NCBI GenBank assembly: GCA_031276585.1
Contig: JAISMT010000195.1
Span: 1 to 7,179, forward strand
Direction of reading: 5' to 3'
Length of the DNA stretch: 7,179 bases
DNA from: Bifidobacteriaceae bacterium
Lineage (GTDB): Bacteria; Actinomycetota; Actinomycetes; Actinomycetales; WQXJ01
The position numbers were made by a program, and so were the translations under genes. How positions within the stretch are numbered: position 1 is the first letter of the stretch; every line of letters begins with the position of its first letter. The notes beneath the pieces are model-generated. The model saw only the letters and a list, made by a program, of their open reading frames with translations. It ran no database searches and was not told the DNA's origin. Shown here piece after piece: positions 1 through 6,637 of this stretch.

Positions 1-69
1 CGGGCAGCGGAACGAACTGATCTTAGGAAACGCAGACAAGAAACACGACTTGGTAAGAATCCGGGATCC
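1..69. other. Unassigned flank downstream of the antiporter gene
   Basis: This short stretch follows the antiporter stop codon on the minus strand. I see no hairpin with a T-run, no tRNA-like fold and no convincing start of another gene. It may be the edge of an intergenic region or of a gene lying outside the window. Confidence 0.4.
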
Positions 70-1821
70 TTAAAGCCGGTGCGCCCAGGAAGCCTCCATG
101 GCTTCTTCTTCTAAATCTAACTCCCGCATGATGCGCCGCATCACCGTCTCGTTGAGGCGCCCGGCATTGCGTTCCGCTACCACTACGGCTCGCTGAGCCC
201 GGACCATTTGGGTCCGTAATTCAGCAATCCGGGTGGTGAGGCGGGCGGCCCGTTCCCGTAATTCTTCCGCGCTAGGAACATCCGCTCCGGGGGAACGCAG
301 CACTTGCCGGGCTTCCGTGATCACAGCGGGGGTGGTCCCAGCACTGACCGCCAACAGATCTGCGTCCGTCAGATCAGCATCCGGGTGCATCAAAGTGGCG
401 GCCGCGGTTTCCCGGGCTAACAGACCTTGAGTTGCCCATTGAGCAATCCGTTCCGCCTCGGAGCGTCCCATTACTGCCGCCCAGGCGTCCACTTGGCCGT
501 GCACCACGTTGGAAGCCGCCCGCGTGGCCATCAACCGAACCCGGGCTTCCGAGGCATCGTCCTCTTCCACCTCGTCCGAACCAGAGATCCCCAGCTTCTT
601 GATCAGCGCGGGAATAGTGAGACCTTGGATCAGCAAGGTGCCAATAGCTACCGTGTAGGCCGCTAACTGGACGGTGGCACGTTCCGCGAACGGTTTGCCG
701 GATACCTCTAACGGGATAGCAGCAGCGGCCGCTAAAGTCACCACGCCTCGCATCCCGGCCCACGAGGTGACCAATAGTTCACGCCCAGTGAGTGGCGTGT
801 AAGGAGAATCGCTCCGGTTCCGGCGCCGGACCCACTTGGACCGCACTAACAATTCAGTGGCATAGATATAAACGGGTCGCACCACCAATGCCACCACCAA
901 CACCGCGAAACTGAGCCAGAGGGCTCCCGCTAGGGATTGGTCGGAAAGGTTAACCTCCCGGATCACCCAACGTAGCTGTAACCCAATCAGAGCAAAGGTA
1001 AAGGACTCCAACATCAAATCCACCGAAGCCCAGATGGGTTCCTCATGCAACCGGGTGGCCACGGTGGTCAACGGGGAAGATTGTCCAATGAAGAACCCGG
1101 CCGCTACCACCGCTAAAACGCCAGAACCTTGGTATTCCTCGGCTATCCAGTAGGAAACAAAAGGCAGCATCAAACCAATCACGGTGTCTACCGTGGGGTC
1201 GCGCAGCCCGGTGCGAGCCAATTGGGCTACGTAAGCTAAGCCCAGCCCTACCGCGACTACTACCAACACCGCGAGTGTGAACATCACCATGCCTTGGCTA
1301 AACCAAGCGCCGGTGGCGTACACCGCGGCGAGGGTCAAGCGATATAAAGTCAGCGAGGTGGCGTCATTGATCAACGATTCGCCCCCCAGCAAAGTCATCA
1401 CCCGCCGAGGTAACCCAAGTTTGCGTCCCACCGCGCTTGCTGCCACCGCATCCGGTGGTGCCACCACCGCGCCCAGCAGCAACGCTGCCGGTAGCGGCAG
1501 CAGAGGGTCCACCAGATAGGCCGTTACCCCCACCGCTACGGTGGTAACAATCACTAGTCCCACGCCCAAGCGCAGAATGGGCTGCAACGCGGCCCGGAAG
1601 TCTTGGTAGGAGCTGGACAAAGCCGCGGAGTAAAGCAACGGCGGCAGCACGATGCCGAGAATCAGCTCTGGGTGCACCTTGACCTGCACCAGCCCCGGCA
1701 AGAAAGAGGCTGCTAAACCGACACCTAAGACCACCAGGGGGGCATTCAGATGAGCCTTTCGAGCAAAAGCGGCTACCACTACGGCCGCTAGAAGCACTGT
1801 TACTACCGAAAACTCATTCAT
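70..1821 (-). CDS. Na+/H+ antiporter, CPA1 (NhaP/NHE-like) family
   Basis: This 583-aa integral membrane protein probably exchanges cytoplasmic Na+ (or another monovalent cation) for protons, for pH and salt homeostasis. Residues 1-410 are a run of hydrophobic helices. Family motifs are visible: APPDAVAASAV (121-131, with D124), GGESLINDATSL (146-157, with the ND pair N152-D153 expected in the ion-binding helix) and SWAGMRGVVTLA (353-364). After about residue 412 comes an acidic stretch and then a soluble domain. Residues 520-576 are rich in charged heptad-like sequence ending in RRIMRELDLEEEAME, a tail typical of actinobacterial members. The ATG at 1821 is preceded by a G-rich but weak ribosome site. 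The gene begins 30 bp after the stop of the FKBP-like lipoprotein, so co-transcription is likely. The family call is firm; ion specificity cannot be read from the sequence. Confidence 0.93.
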   Translation of the reverse strand: MNEFSVVTVLLAAVVVAAFARKAHLNAPLVVLGVGLAASFLPGLVQVKVHPELILGIVLPPLLYSAALSSSYQDFRAALQPILRLGVGLVIVTTVAVGVTAYLVDPLLPLPAALLLGAVVAPPDAVAASAVGRKLGLPRRVMTLLGGESLINDATSLTLYRLTLAAVYATGAWFSQGMVMFTLAVLVVVAVGLGLAYVAQLARTGLRDPTVDTVIGLMLPFVSYWIAEEYQGSGVLAVVAAGFFIGQSSPLTTVATRLHEEPIWASVDLMLESFTFALIGLQLRWVIREVNLSDQSLAGALWLSFAVLVVALVVRPVYIYATELLVRSKWVRRRNRSDSPYTPLTGRELLVTSWAGMRGVVTLAAAAAIPLEVSGKPFAERATVQLAAYTVAIGTLLIQGLTIPALIKKLGISGSDEVEEDDASEARVRLMATRAASNVVHGQVDAWAAVMGRSEAERIAQWATQGLLARETAAATLMHPDADLTDADLLAVSAGTTPAVITEARQVLRSPGADVPSAEELRERAARLTTRIAELRTQMVRAQRAVVVAERNAGRLNETVMRRIMRELDLEEEAMEASWAHRL

Positions 1822-1851
1822 CTGTGCACGCCCCCAGTTTTTGTTGGTCTA

Positions 1852-3072
1852 CTACTGGCTAGGACTGGGACTGGGGCTAGGGCTGGGACTTTCACTAGCG
1901 GCATCGGCGTCAGCATCAGCATCAGCATCAGCATCGGCGTCAGCGTCAGCTTCTGGTTCGGCTCCCACCAAAGCCACCAAGTCCAGAACAATGGCATCAG
2001 CTAGGTAAGAATCCTCTTTGCCGGGGGTCAAGATTAACACCCGGGAACCGATGGGTACCCCCACCAATTGGCTGAGAGCTTGCAGCAGGGAGCCGTCACC
2101 CGCGGGGTCTGCTGTAACAGTCATGGCTTGCGGACCCGTTCCCGTTTTCCAAGTGTCGCCATCGGAACTACCCGCCCAATCCGTGGCGGAATAATGCACC
2201 AGAACTTGCTGGCCGTCCTCTACTTCGGGTCCGGTACCAGTAGCAACCACCGTGGTGGTGAGTTCAGTGGGTTCTTTGGCGCTGGCAGGAATCGAAACCG
2301 TAGCCGGCCCGCCTAAAGCGCCCTTGATCTGTACCTCTAGTTTGGCGTCGGTGGGTTTAGCGTCTTTTTGGCCTTGCAGATCTTTAGAGAACTGCTCCAA
2401 AACGTCAATGCATACCACCAGTGTGGCGCCGGCATCCATACCTAACTGGCTGGCCAATTGACCCACCGAGGGGGGGATTACACCAAGGAGCCGAGTACCA
2501 ACTTCTTGGCCTACCACTATCCGGGACAAAGCCACGGCCGCGGGGTTGTCATTACGGACCGGGAACACTTGTGGTTGGCCGGAAGAAAAAGTATTTAACG
2601 CATAGGAGGCGTCAGTGGAACCCCATTCCCAGATTGCCATGTCCACTGCTACCAGGTTGTTAGCTTTGATTTTTTCTCCGCTGGGTTCAGCGCCCTCCAC
2701 GTCTTCCTGCAGCTGGACTTGCAGCTTGGTGGGAGGTTTGAGGTAGGGGTCCGGTGGTTCGGAGGGGCTAGCCGAGGCCGAAGGGCTAGCCGGGGTATCG
2801 GACGGTTCCGAGGCCACGATTTCTGCCTCTGCCCCCTCGGCGTCTGCGGTGGGGGTGGGGGAAGGTGACGATTCGCCGGGTTTAAGGGGAAAAGCCACGG
2901 TGGGGAGTTCGCCAAAAGCCCCGCTGAAGGTGGGCAGCTCAGCGGGTTTTACCGTCACTGAGCCTTTCTCCAGCGGGGCAGGCGCCTCGGCATCATCCTT
3001 CTTCCCTGAGCAGCCTGCTAACAGGACAGCCACAACCAGGCCGGCTGCGGCGGCTCTCACTACTGAACGCAC
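1852..3072 (-). CDS. FKBP-type peptidyl-prolyl isomerase-like lipoprotein with two domains
   Basis: This 406-aa protein has an N-terminal lipoprotein signal, with a hydrophobic stretch at 7-18 and lipobox LLAGC (Cys21), so it should be anchored on the outer membrane face. A Ser/Pro/Glu-rich linker spans about 66-113. Two FKBP-like domains follow, at about 115-227 and 255-370. The first keeps a VGTRLLGVIPP strand-turn like the FKBP core but ends SVGQL instead of the usual LAYG. The second has VLVHYSATDW and VGVPIGSRVLIL but lacks the FDS and LAYG motifs. Isomerase activity is therefore uncertain, and chaperone or binding roles are possible. The tail is (AD)8, then S(PS)5 and Gln. The open frame extends upstream to 3222. 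I prefer GTG at 3072 because the lipoprotein signal starts there, a GGAG lies 5 nt before it, and the extra 50 residues are not signal-like. Confidence 0.85.
   Translation of the reverse strand: MRSVVRAAAAGLVVAVLLAGCSGKKDDAEAPAPLEKGSVTVKPAELPTFSGAFGELPTVAFPLKPGESSPSPTPTADAEGAEAEIVASEPSDTPASPSASASPSEPPDPYLKPPTKLQVQLQEDVEGAEPSGEKIKANNLVAVDMAIWEWGSTDASYALNTFSSGQPQVFPVRNDNPAAVALSRIVVGQEVGTRLLGVIPPSVGQLASQLGMDAGATLVVCIDVLEQFSKDLQGQKDAKPTDAKLEVQIKGALGGPATVSIPASAKEPTELTTTVVATGTGPEVEDGQQVLVHYSATDWAGSSDGDTWKTGTGPQAMTVTADPAGDGSLLQALSQLVGVPIGSRVLILTPGKEDSYLADAIVLDLVALVGAEPEADADADADADADADADAASESPSPSPSPSPSQ
1858..1890 (-). repeat. Ser-Pro dipeptide repeat at the lipoprotein C-terminus
   Basis: Degenerate AGY-CCY codons encode S(PS)5 just before the final Gln and stop. 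Such tails are commonly extended, disordered spacers. Confidence 0.85.
1903..1950 (-). repeat. Hexanucleotide repeat encoding (Ala-Asp)8
   Basis: Eight 6-bp units of the form GCT/GCC-GAT/GAC encode eight Ala-Asp dipeptides at the C-terminus of the FKBP-like lipoprotein (residues 375-390). Several adjacent units are identical (GCTGAT), so slippage in multiples of 6 bp would change the tail length without breaking the frame. Confidence 0.9.
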
Positions 3073-3077
3073 GTTTA

Positions 3078-3081
3078 CTCC
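3078..3081 (-). promoter_or_regulatory. Ribosome binding site deciding the GTG start of the lipoprotein
   Basis: On the minus strand this reads GGAG, 5 nt before the GTG codon at 3072. It supports the short form, whose N-terminus is a clean lipoprotein signal peptide, over the longer open frame starting at 3222. Confidence 0.65.
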
Positions 3082-3120
3082 ATCGGAATGTTGGTTTTGG
3101 GCACAAAAGACCTGCCCATC

Positions 3121-3149
3121 ATTCCATATCAGGGAACCGGCCCCAACAA
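3121..3149 (-). promoter_or_regulatory. Possible weak promoter for the FKBP-like lipoprotein
   Basis: On the minus strand TTGTTG (3149-3144) and TGGAAT (3126-3121) are separated by 17 nt, about 50 bp before the GTG start. They match the sigma-70 consensus at 3 of 6 and 4 of 6 positions, so this is only a candidate. If real, the lipoprotein and antiporter could be expressed independently of metNIQ. Confidence 0.22.
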
Positions 3150-3188
3150 TTTCCCAGTTTTGCAGTGGTGAGTGCAGGCTTAAACGGT

Positions 3189-4031
3189 TCAGAAGGCGGG
3201 GATTACTGCCCCGTCTTTCCACTGTTCTTCAATGAACTGCTTCACATCCGGGGAGTGCAGCAACTCATCCAACTTGATCAAAGCGGCATCGTCCTTCTTC
3301 TTGGTGGTGGTGACCAGGAAGTTGGCGTAAGGGTTGTCCTGAGCGCTTTCCAATTGCAGGGCATCGGTGGAGGGCGAAAGGCCCGCATCAATGGCGTAGT
3401 TGCCGTTGATGACCGAGAAATCGAAGTCCTTCAGGTTGACCGCCAACAGCTTGGGCTCCACCTGGATCAATTCGACTGGGGTGGGGGTGTCCTCAGCTAG
3501 GTCAGAGACGGTGGGATCGGCATCGCCAGTGTCCTTCAACTTGATGGCTCCGGCTTCTTCCAGTAGCCGCAACCCGCGCGCCTGGTTGGCGGGGTCATTG
3601 GACACACCAATCTTGGCCCCCGGTTTGAGGTCTTTCACAGACTGGTGGGTGGCGCTGTAGAGACCTAGAGGTTCAATGTGTACCCCTTTGAAAGCGAAGA
3701 AGTCGTAACCGAATTCGTCCACTTGGGATTGCAGGTAAGGCTGGTGTTGGAAGTAGTTGGCGTCCAGGTCACCCTCATCCAACGCCTTGTTAGGTAGCAC
3801 ATAGTCTTGGTATTCCACGATCTCTAGGTCCAAGCCCGCATCAGCGGCTAGGTTGTCCTGCACAAACTGCAGGATTTCTCCGTGGGGTACAGGGCTGACC
3901 CCCACCTTCAGCTTGGTGACATCACTCGCAGACCCAGATGGTTTGGAGTCCGAGTTGTCCGAGTTGCCGCAGCCGGTCAAGGCTAAGGCGGCGGTGGCCG
4001 CTAAAGCCACCAGTGAGTAGGTCTTGCGCAT
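3189..4031 (-). CDS. metQ: Methionine ABC transporter substrate-binding lipoprotein MetQ (NlpA family)
   Basis: This 280-aa protein captures methionine outside the membrane and delivers it to MetI. A signal peptide ends in lipobox LTGC (Cys21), followed by a Ser/Asp/Asn-rich linker to about residue 37. The mature domain carries NlpA/MetQ landmarks: KVGVSPVPHGEIL (42-54), LDANYFQHQPYL (89-100), GAKIGVSNDPANQARGLRLL (138-157) and the VINGNYA segment (207-213). The asparagines and arginine in the last two are expected pocket residues by family knowledge. Length is normal for the family. The start is an ATG with AAAGGAG 8 nt upstream, the strongest ribosome site seen here, fitting the higher amounts of binding protein usually needed relative to the membrane parts. 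It is the last gene of metN-metI-metQ, 39 bp after metI. Other NlpA relatives bind different small amino acids, but the motifs and context favour methionine. Confidence 0.95.
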   Translation of the reverse strand: MRKTYSLVALAATAALALTGCGNSDNSDSKPSGSASDVTKLKVGVSPVPHGEILQFVQDNLAADAGLDLEIVEYQDYVLPNKALDEGDLDANYFQHQPYLQSQVDEFGYDFFAFKGVHIEPLGLYSATHQSVKDLKPGAKIGVSNDPANQARGLRLLEEAGAIKLKDTGDADPTVSDLAEDTPTPVELIQVEPKLLAVNLKDFDFSVINGNYAIDAGLSPSTDALQLESAQDNPYANFLVTTTKKKDDAALIKLDELLHSPDVKQFIEEQWKDGAVIPAF

Positions 4032-4039
4032 TATGGTTT

Positions 4040-4046
4040 CTCCTTT
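4040..4046 (-). promoter_or_regulatory. Strong ribosome binding site of metQ
   Basis: On the minus strand this is AAAGGAG, 8 nt before the metQ ATG. It is clearly better than the sites of the other genes in this operon and may raise binding-protein output within one transcript. Confidence 0.75.
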
Positions 4047-4070
4047 GTTTGGTTGGGTTTACTGCAAAAA

Positions 4071-4775
4071 TCAACGGGTGTGGTCTAGTTTGCGGACTAG
4101 CCAGTCCCCCAGTAACTGCACGGTTTCTACTAGGAGCAGCACTATTACCACCACCATTACCAGGATGTCGGTCATGTTGCGGGTATAGCCCCAGTTGTAG
4201 ATCAGGTCTCCCAGTCCGCCGGCGCCAATGGTGCCGGTGATCATGGAGTAACCGATCAGGGTGATGAAGGTTACGGTGGTGGCGGCCACTAGCCCGGGCA
4301 GAGCTTCCCGTACGGCTACTCCCCAAGTGATCTGCCAGTGAGATGCTCCCGCCATCTGGGCGGCTTCGATTTTGCCGGGTGCCACGCCCCGGATGGCGTT
4401 TTCCGCTAGCCGGGCGTAGAAGGGGATGCAGCCCACGGCCAGCGCAGGTATACCACCTTGCCAGCCTAGGGTGGAGCCCAGCAGCAGGCGGGTAAAAGAG
4501 AGCAGGAGCAGCATCAACACAATGAAGGGGATAGCTCGGCCTAGGTCTACCACCAGGTTGAGGGCCCGGTTGAAAACCCGGGTGGGGTGTAAACCTTGGG
4601 GTGCCGTGTACCAGACGGCTAGCCCTAGAGGTAGGCCTACCAGCACCCCAATCAGGGTGGAGACCGCAACCTGCCCTAGAGTGCCTGCTAACGCTTCCCC
4701 AATGCGGGAAGTGAAGTCTTCGTTGTTGAAATAGGTGCCGGGGTCCACCACGGCCCCAAGTCGCGCGCTGTTCAT
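4071..4775 (-). CDS. metI: Methionine ABC transporter permease MetI
   Basis: This 234-aa protein is the membrane channel of the MetNIQ importer and works as a homodimer. Hydrophobic segments lie at about 34-57, 72-99, 108-122, 158-181 and 203-222, the five-helix pattern expected of MetI. Family signatures are LGRAIPFIVLMLLLLSFTR (78-96), the coupling loop EAAQMAGASHWQI (137-149) that docks on MetN, and TGTIGAGGLGDLIYNWGY (180-197). The usual length is near 217 aa, so the extra residues lie mostly at the N-terminus. The ATG overlaps the metN TGA as ATGA, implying translational coupling and a fixed subunit ratio. Nothing looks broken. Confidence 0.95.
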   Translation of the reverse strand: MNSARLGAVVDPGTYFNNEDFTSRIGEALAGTLGQVAVSTLIGVLVGLPLGLAVWYTAPQGLHPTRVFNRALNLVVDLGRAIPFIVLMLLLLSFTRLLLGSTLGWQGGIPALAVGCIPFYARLAENAIRGVAPGKIEAAQMAGASHWQITWGVAVREALPGLVAATTVTFITLIGYSMITGTIGAGGLGDLIYNWGYTRNMTDILVMVVVIVLLLVETVQLLGDWLVRKLDHTR

Positions 4776-5767
4776 GTGGGGTCTGCTTTCTGGTCTGGGG
4801 TCAGTACGTGCAGACCGGCTTGCCGCAGTTGCCCGATGACGCGCGGCAGAGCTTGAGGTTCAACCTCCAGTTGGAAGCGGCCCACTCTTTGGCCAGCTAG
4901 AGTCTCGATGGTTCCAGCTTCAATAGCGGTGTCAGCACCCAGATCAGCCAAAAGACGTAGCACCTGCCGGACCGAAAAATTAGCTGAGGAGAAGGAAACT
5001 TCCAATTGGGCGCGGGTAGAACCGACCGGGGAAGCTGCCAAAGGAATCAGGTCGCGGGCCAGCTGTGATCCGTAATCAGTCACTACTCTTCCGATAGGAC
5101 CAGATTGGACAATACGTCCGTTAGCTAACAAAGAGACTGATTCGCAAACTTGACGTACCACTGCCATCTCGTGGGTGATGATCAAAACGGTCAACCCCAA
5201 AGCTTGGTTGACTTTGCGGATCACTTCCAACACTTGGCGGGTGGTTTGCCAGTCTAAAGCCGAGCTGGGTTCGTCGCAGAGCAACACTGAAGGTTCAGCG
5301 GCCAAAGCCCGGGCAATACCCACTCGTTGTTGTTGCCCGCCAGAAAGTTGAGCTGGGTAAGCGTTGGCCCGGTCAGCTAAACCGACCAACTCCAGGAGCT
5401 CCCGCCCCCGTTCTGTGGCTTGAGCTTTGGAAAGACCCGAAATGCGGAGAGGATAAGCCACGTTAGATAGCGCAGTGCGGGCATCAAACAAGTTGACATG
5501 TTGGAACACCATGCCGATGCGGTGGCGTTGGGCTCTAAGCTGACGTTCCGGTAGGGCCGCTAAATCTTCGCCTTCAATCATGACTTGGCCGGAAGTAGGG
5601 CGCTCCAACAGGGTTAGGCAACGGATCAGGGTGGATTTACCAGCTCCCGAAGGCCCCACAATGCCATGCACGGCTCCGGTTGGAACCGTCAAATTGATTC
5701 CGTCTAGGGCTGTGACCAGCCCGGAGGCAGTATGGAACTCCTTACGGAGCTGGACTAGCTCAATCAA
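4772..5767 (-). CDS. metN: Methionine ABC transporter ATP-binding protein MetN
   Basis: This 331-aa cytoplasmic ATPase powers methionine import. The nucleotide-binding domain shows Walker A GPSGAGKS (38-45), Q-loop Q89 in MVFQH, signature LSGGQ (141-145), Walker B VLLCDE (161-166) and switch His199 in ITHE. A C-terminal NIL domain (about 252-325) follows. In characterised MetN proteins that domain binds cytoplasmic methionine and shuts the transporter off (trans-inhibition). The D-loop region reads DEPSSALDW, where MetN proteins usually have DEATSALDP; this is probably tolerated. The start is TTG at 5767: it gives the normal MIELVQLRKEF N-terminus, a GAAGGGA lies 10 nt upstream, and no other in-frame start appears before the frame closes. 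It is the first gene of the operon, preceded by a long GC-rich leader. Confidence 0.95.
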   Translation of the reverse strand: MIELVQLRKEFHTASGLVTALDGINLTVPTGAVHGIVGPSGAGKSTLIRCLTLLERPTSGQVMIEGEDLAALPERQLRAQRHRIGMVFQHVNLFDARTALSNVAYPLRISGLSKAQATERGRELLELVGLADRANAYPAQLSGGQQQRVGIARALAAEPSVLLCDEPSSALDWQTTRQVLEVIRKVNQALGLTVLIITHEMAVVRQVCESVSLLANGRIVQSGPIGRVVTDYGSQLARDLIPLAASPVGSTRAQLEVSFSSANFSVRQVLRLLADLGADTAIEAGTIETLAGQRVGRFQLEVEPQALPRVIGQLRQAGLHVLTPDQKADPT

Positions 5768-5777
5768 TGGTGTTTGG

Positions 5778-5784
5778 TCCCTTC
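5778..5784 (-). promoter_or_regulatory. Ribosome binding site for the TTG start of metN
   Basis: On the minus strand this is GAAGGGA, 10 nt before the TTG at 5767. Spacing is a little long and the start codon is weak, which would favour low MetN translation. Confidence 0.5.
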
Positions 5785-5824
5785 TGGCGCGGTGAGTGGC
5801 CTTGACGGCTACGAAATTTAGTGC

Positions 5825-5917
5825 GGCGGGCCGGAGGCCCAGGCCGGTCTAGGACCTGAGTTACCGGTAGGAAGTCAGCCGCGTGAAAGCATTCGGGCGC
5901 ACATTCGGCGGCCCGCC
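5825..5917 (-). promoter_or_regulatory. Possible structured leader RNA of metN
   Basis: The segments 5825-5833 and 5909-5917 are perfectly complementary over 9 bp (GGCGGGCCG with CGGCCCGCC), enclosing 75 nt. Each arm can instead form its own local hairpin: GGGCC-GGA-GGCCC at 5828-5840 and GGCG-GCC-CGCC at 5907-5917. A further 5-bp stem joins 5844-5848 with 5863-5867 inside. Competing folds in the leader of an amino-acid importer would suit an attenuator or riboswitch, but no U-run follows, no known class is recognised, and GC-rich sequence forms such pairs by chance. Confidence 0.25.
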
Positions 5918-5990
5918 AGAGGCTGCATTACACGAAAGGCGCTAAAAAACACCCGCCGAGGTTACCACAAGGTACCGAAACGTAAAAGAA

Positions 5991-6010
5991 TTTGTGACCC
6001 AGGTCACAAA
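5991..6010. promoter_or_regulatory. CRP/GlxR-type operator palindrome
   Basis: This is a perfect inverted repeat, TTTGTGACC-CA-GGTCACAAA, containing the exact TGTGA-N6-TCACA core recognised by CRP-family regulators such as actinobacterial GlxR and Crp. It lies 224 bp before metN and 117 bp before the flavodoxin start. It could serve either direction. Which regulator binds it is inference. Confidence 0.7.
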
Positions 6011-6126
6011 ACTGAGTGTTATCCCGGGCCAGGATGCCTATTCCAGATGGCCGTCATTATGTTGCGGGCTGGCGGAACGCTAGGGTGCTGGTAAAGGCAG
6101 AGTAAATAGCGGAGGCGATTTCGGAG

Positions 6127-6627
6127 ATGAAGGCCCTCATTGCGGTGGCATCCAAACACGGTTCCACCCTGCAATTGGGCCGTCGGATTGCCGAGGTTTT
6201 ACAGGTCCAATCCATTGCTACTGATCTGATAGCAGCAGAAAAAGTTTCCTCTTTGCGAGGGTACGATCTGGTGGTGTTGGGTAGCGCGGTGTACGCCAAC
6301 AAAATGATGCCAGCCATGACGGCTTTGGCTTACCGGTGGCGAGACCAATTACCACCCCGCCCCACTTACCTGTTTTGTTCCGGACCTCTGGGTTCCCCAG
6401 ATCCGTCGGCAGTGCCGCTGCCCCGGGAAGCGCGGGATCTAGTGAACTCACTCGCGATCCGCTCGGCGCGCATGTTTGGAGGCTGTTTGTCTTTTGACCG
6501 CTTGCGCCCTCCAGAAAGAGCTTGGGCTCGTATGTTTGGTACCCGGTCCGGAGACTACCGGGACTGGGTTGAAGTTGAGGCTTGGGCGGCATCGATAGCT
6601 GACCAAATGGAACGGTGCAGCCGGTAG
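6127..6627 (+). CDS. Flavodoxin-fold protein (HemG-like flavodoxin domain)
   Basis: This 166-aa soluble protein probably binds FMN and carries electrons. The N-terminus MKALIAVASKHGSTLQLGRRIAE has the beta strand and phosphate loop (ASKHGST, 8-14) of the flavodoxin fold, in the form seen in the protoporphyrinogen oxidase (HemG)-like flavodoxin group. LVVLGSAVYANKMM (48-61) matches the second flavin loop, FCSGPLG (83-89) the third, and GDYRDWVEVEAWAASIA (about 141-157) the characteristic C-terminus. No membrane segment is present. GGAGG lies 11 nt before the ATG. The next gene starts 10 bp after its stop. True HemG activity is not established: no other haem gene is present, and many actinobacterial proteins of this kind have no known role. 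Confidence 0.85.
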   Translation: MKALIAVASKHGSTLQLGRRIAEVLQVQSIATDLIAAEKVSSLRGYDLVVLGSAVYANKMMPAMTALAYRWRDQLPPRPTYLFCSGPLGSPDPSAVPLPREARDLVNSLAIRSARMFGGCLSFDRLRPPERAWARMFGTRSGDYRDWVEVEAWAASIADQMERCSR

Positions 6628-6633
6628 GGTAGG
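6626..6633 (+). promoter_or_regulatory. Ribosome binding site of the downstream lipoprotein, overlapping the flavodoxin stop
   Basis: AGGGTAGG begins inside the flavodoxin TAG stop and ends 4 nt before the GTG at 6638; its AGGG part has an 8-nt spacing. The arrangement suggests translational coupling. Confidence 0.45.
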
Positions 6634-6637
6634 CCGG

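Larger units (their letters stand above)
5768..6126. other. Divergent intergenic region between metN and the flavodoxin gene
   Basis: These 359 bp must hold the promoters for metNIQ (leftward) and for the flavodoxin/lipoprotein pair (rightward). I see a CRP/GlxR-type palindrome (5991-6010), an imperfect inverted repeat GGTTACC-ACAA-GGTACC (5960-5976), a heptamer CATTCGG repeated 12 bp apart (5890 and 5902), and GC-rich complementary arms in the metN leader. A leftward TGTAAT (5932-5927) resembles a -10 box but has no good -35. No convincing SAM-I, SAM-II or SAM-IV riboswitch core and no coding sequence is visible. Confidence 0.6.

Noticed and set aside
374..763. 129-aa minus-strand open frame inside the antiporter gene
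   Set aside because: It is a frame-shifted shadow of the antiporter, which carries intact CPA1 motifs throughout.
1855..1950. CRISPR or mobile-element repeat at the end of the lipoprotein gene
   Set aside because: The repeat is a coding hexanucleotide tract with no spacers or inverted ends and stays in frame.
3099..3117. GGGCA/TGCCC hairpin as a terminator after metQ
   Set aside because: No T-run follows on either strand, and it lies close to the lipoprotein ribosome site rather than just after metQ.
2849..3235. 128-aa open frame on the plus strand
   Set aside because: It is antisense to the lipoprotein gene, which has a clear signal peptide and domains; the plus-strand product has no recognisable features.
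3922..4326. 134-aa minus-strand open frame across the metI/metQ junction
   Set aside because: It is an out-of-frame shadow of metI and metQ, both of which are well supported, and its protein looks like low-complexity Arg/His-rich noise.
5941..5976. Leftward T-run next to the GGTACC inverted repeat as an intrinsic terminator
   Set aside because: About 11 nt separate the stem from the six Ts, and the stem has a bulge, so it does not fit a rho-independent terminator.
5768..5990. SAM riboswitch upstream of metN
   Set aside because: I could not find the conserved cores of SAM-I, SAM-II or SAM-IV on the minus strand; only unspecific GC-rich pairings are present.
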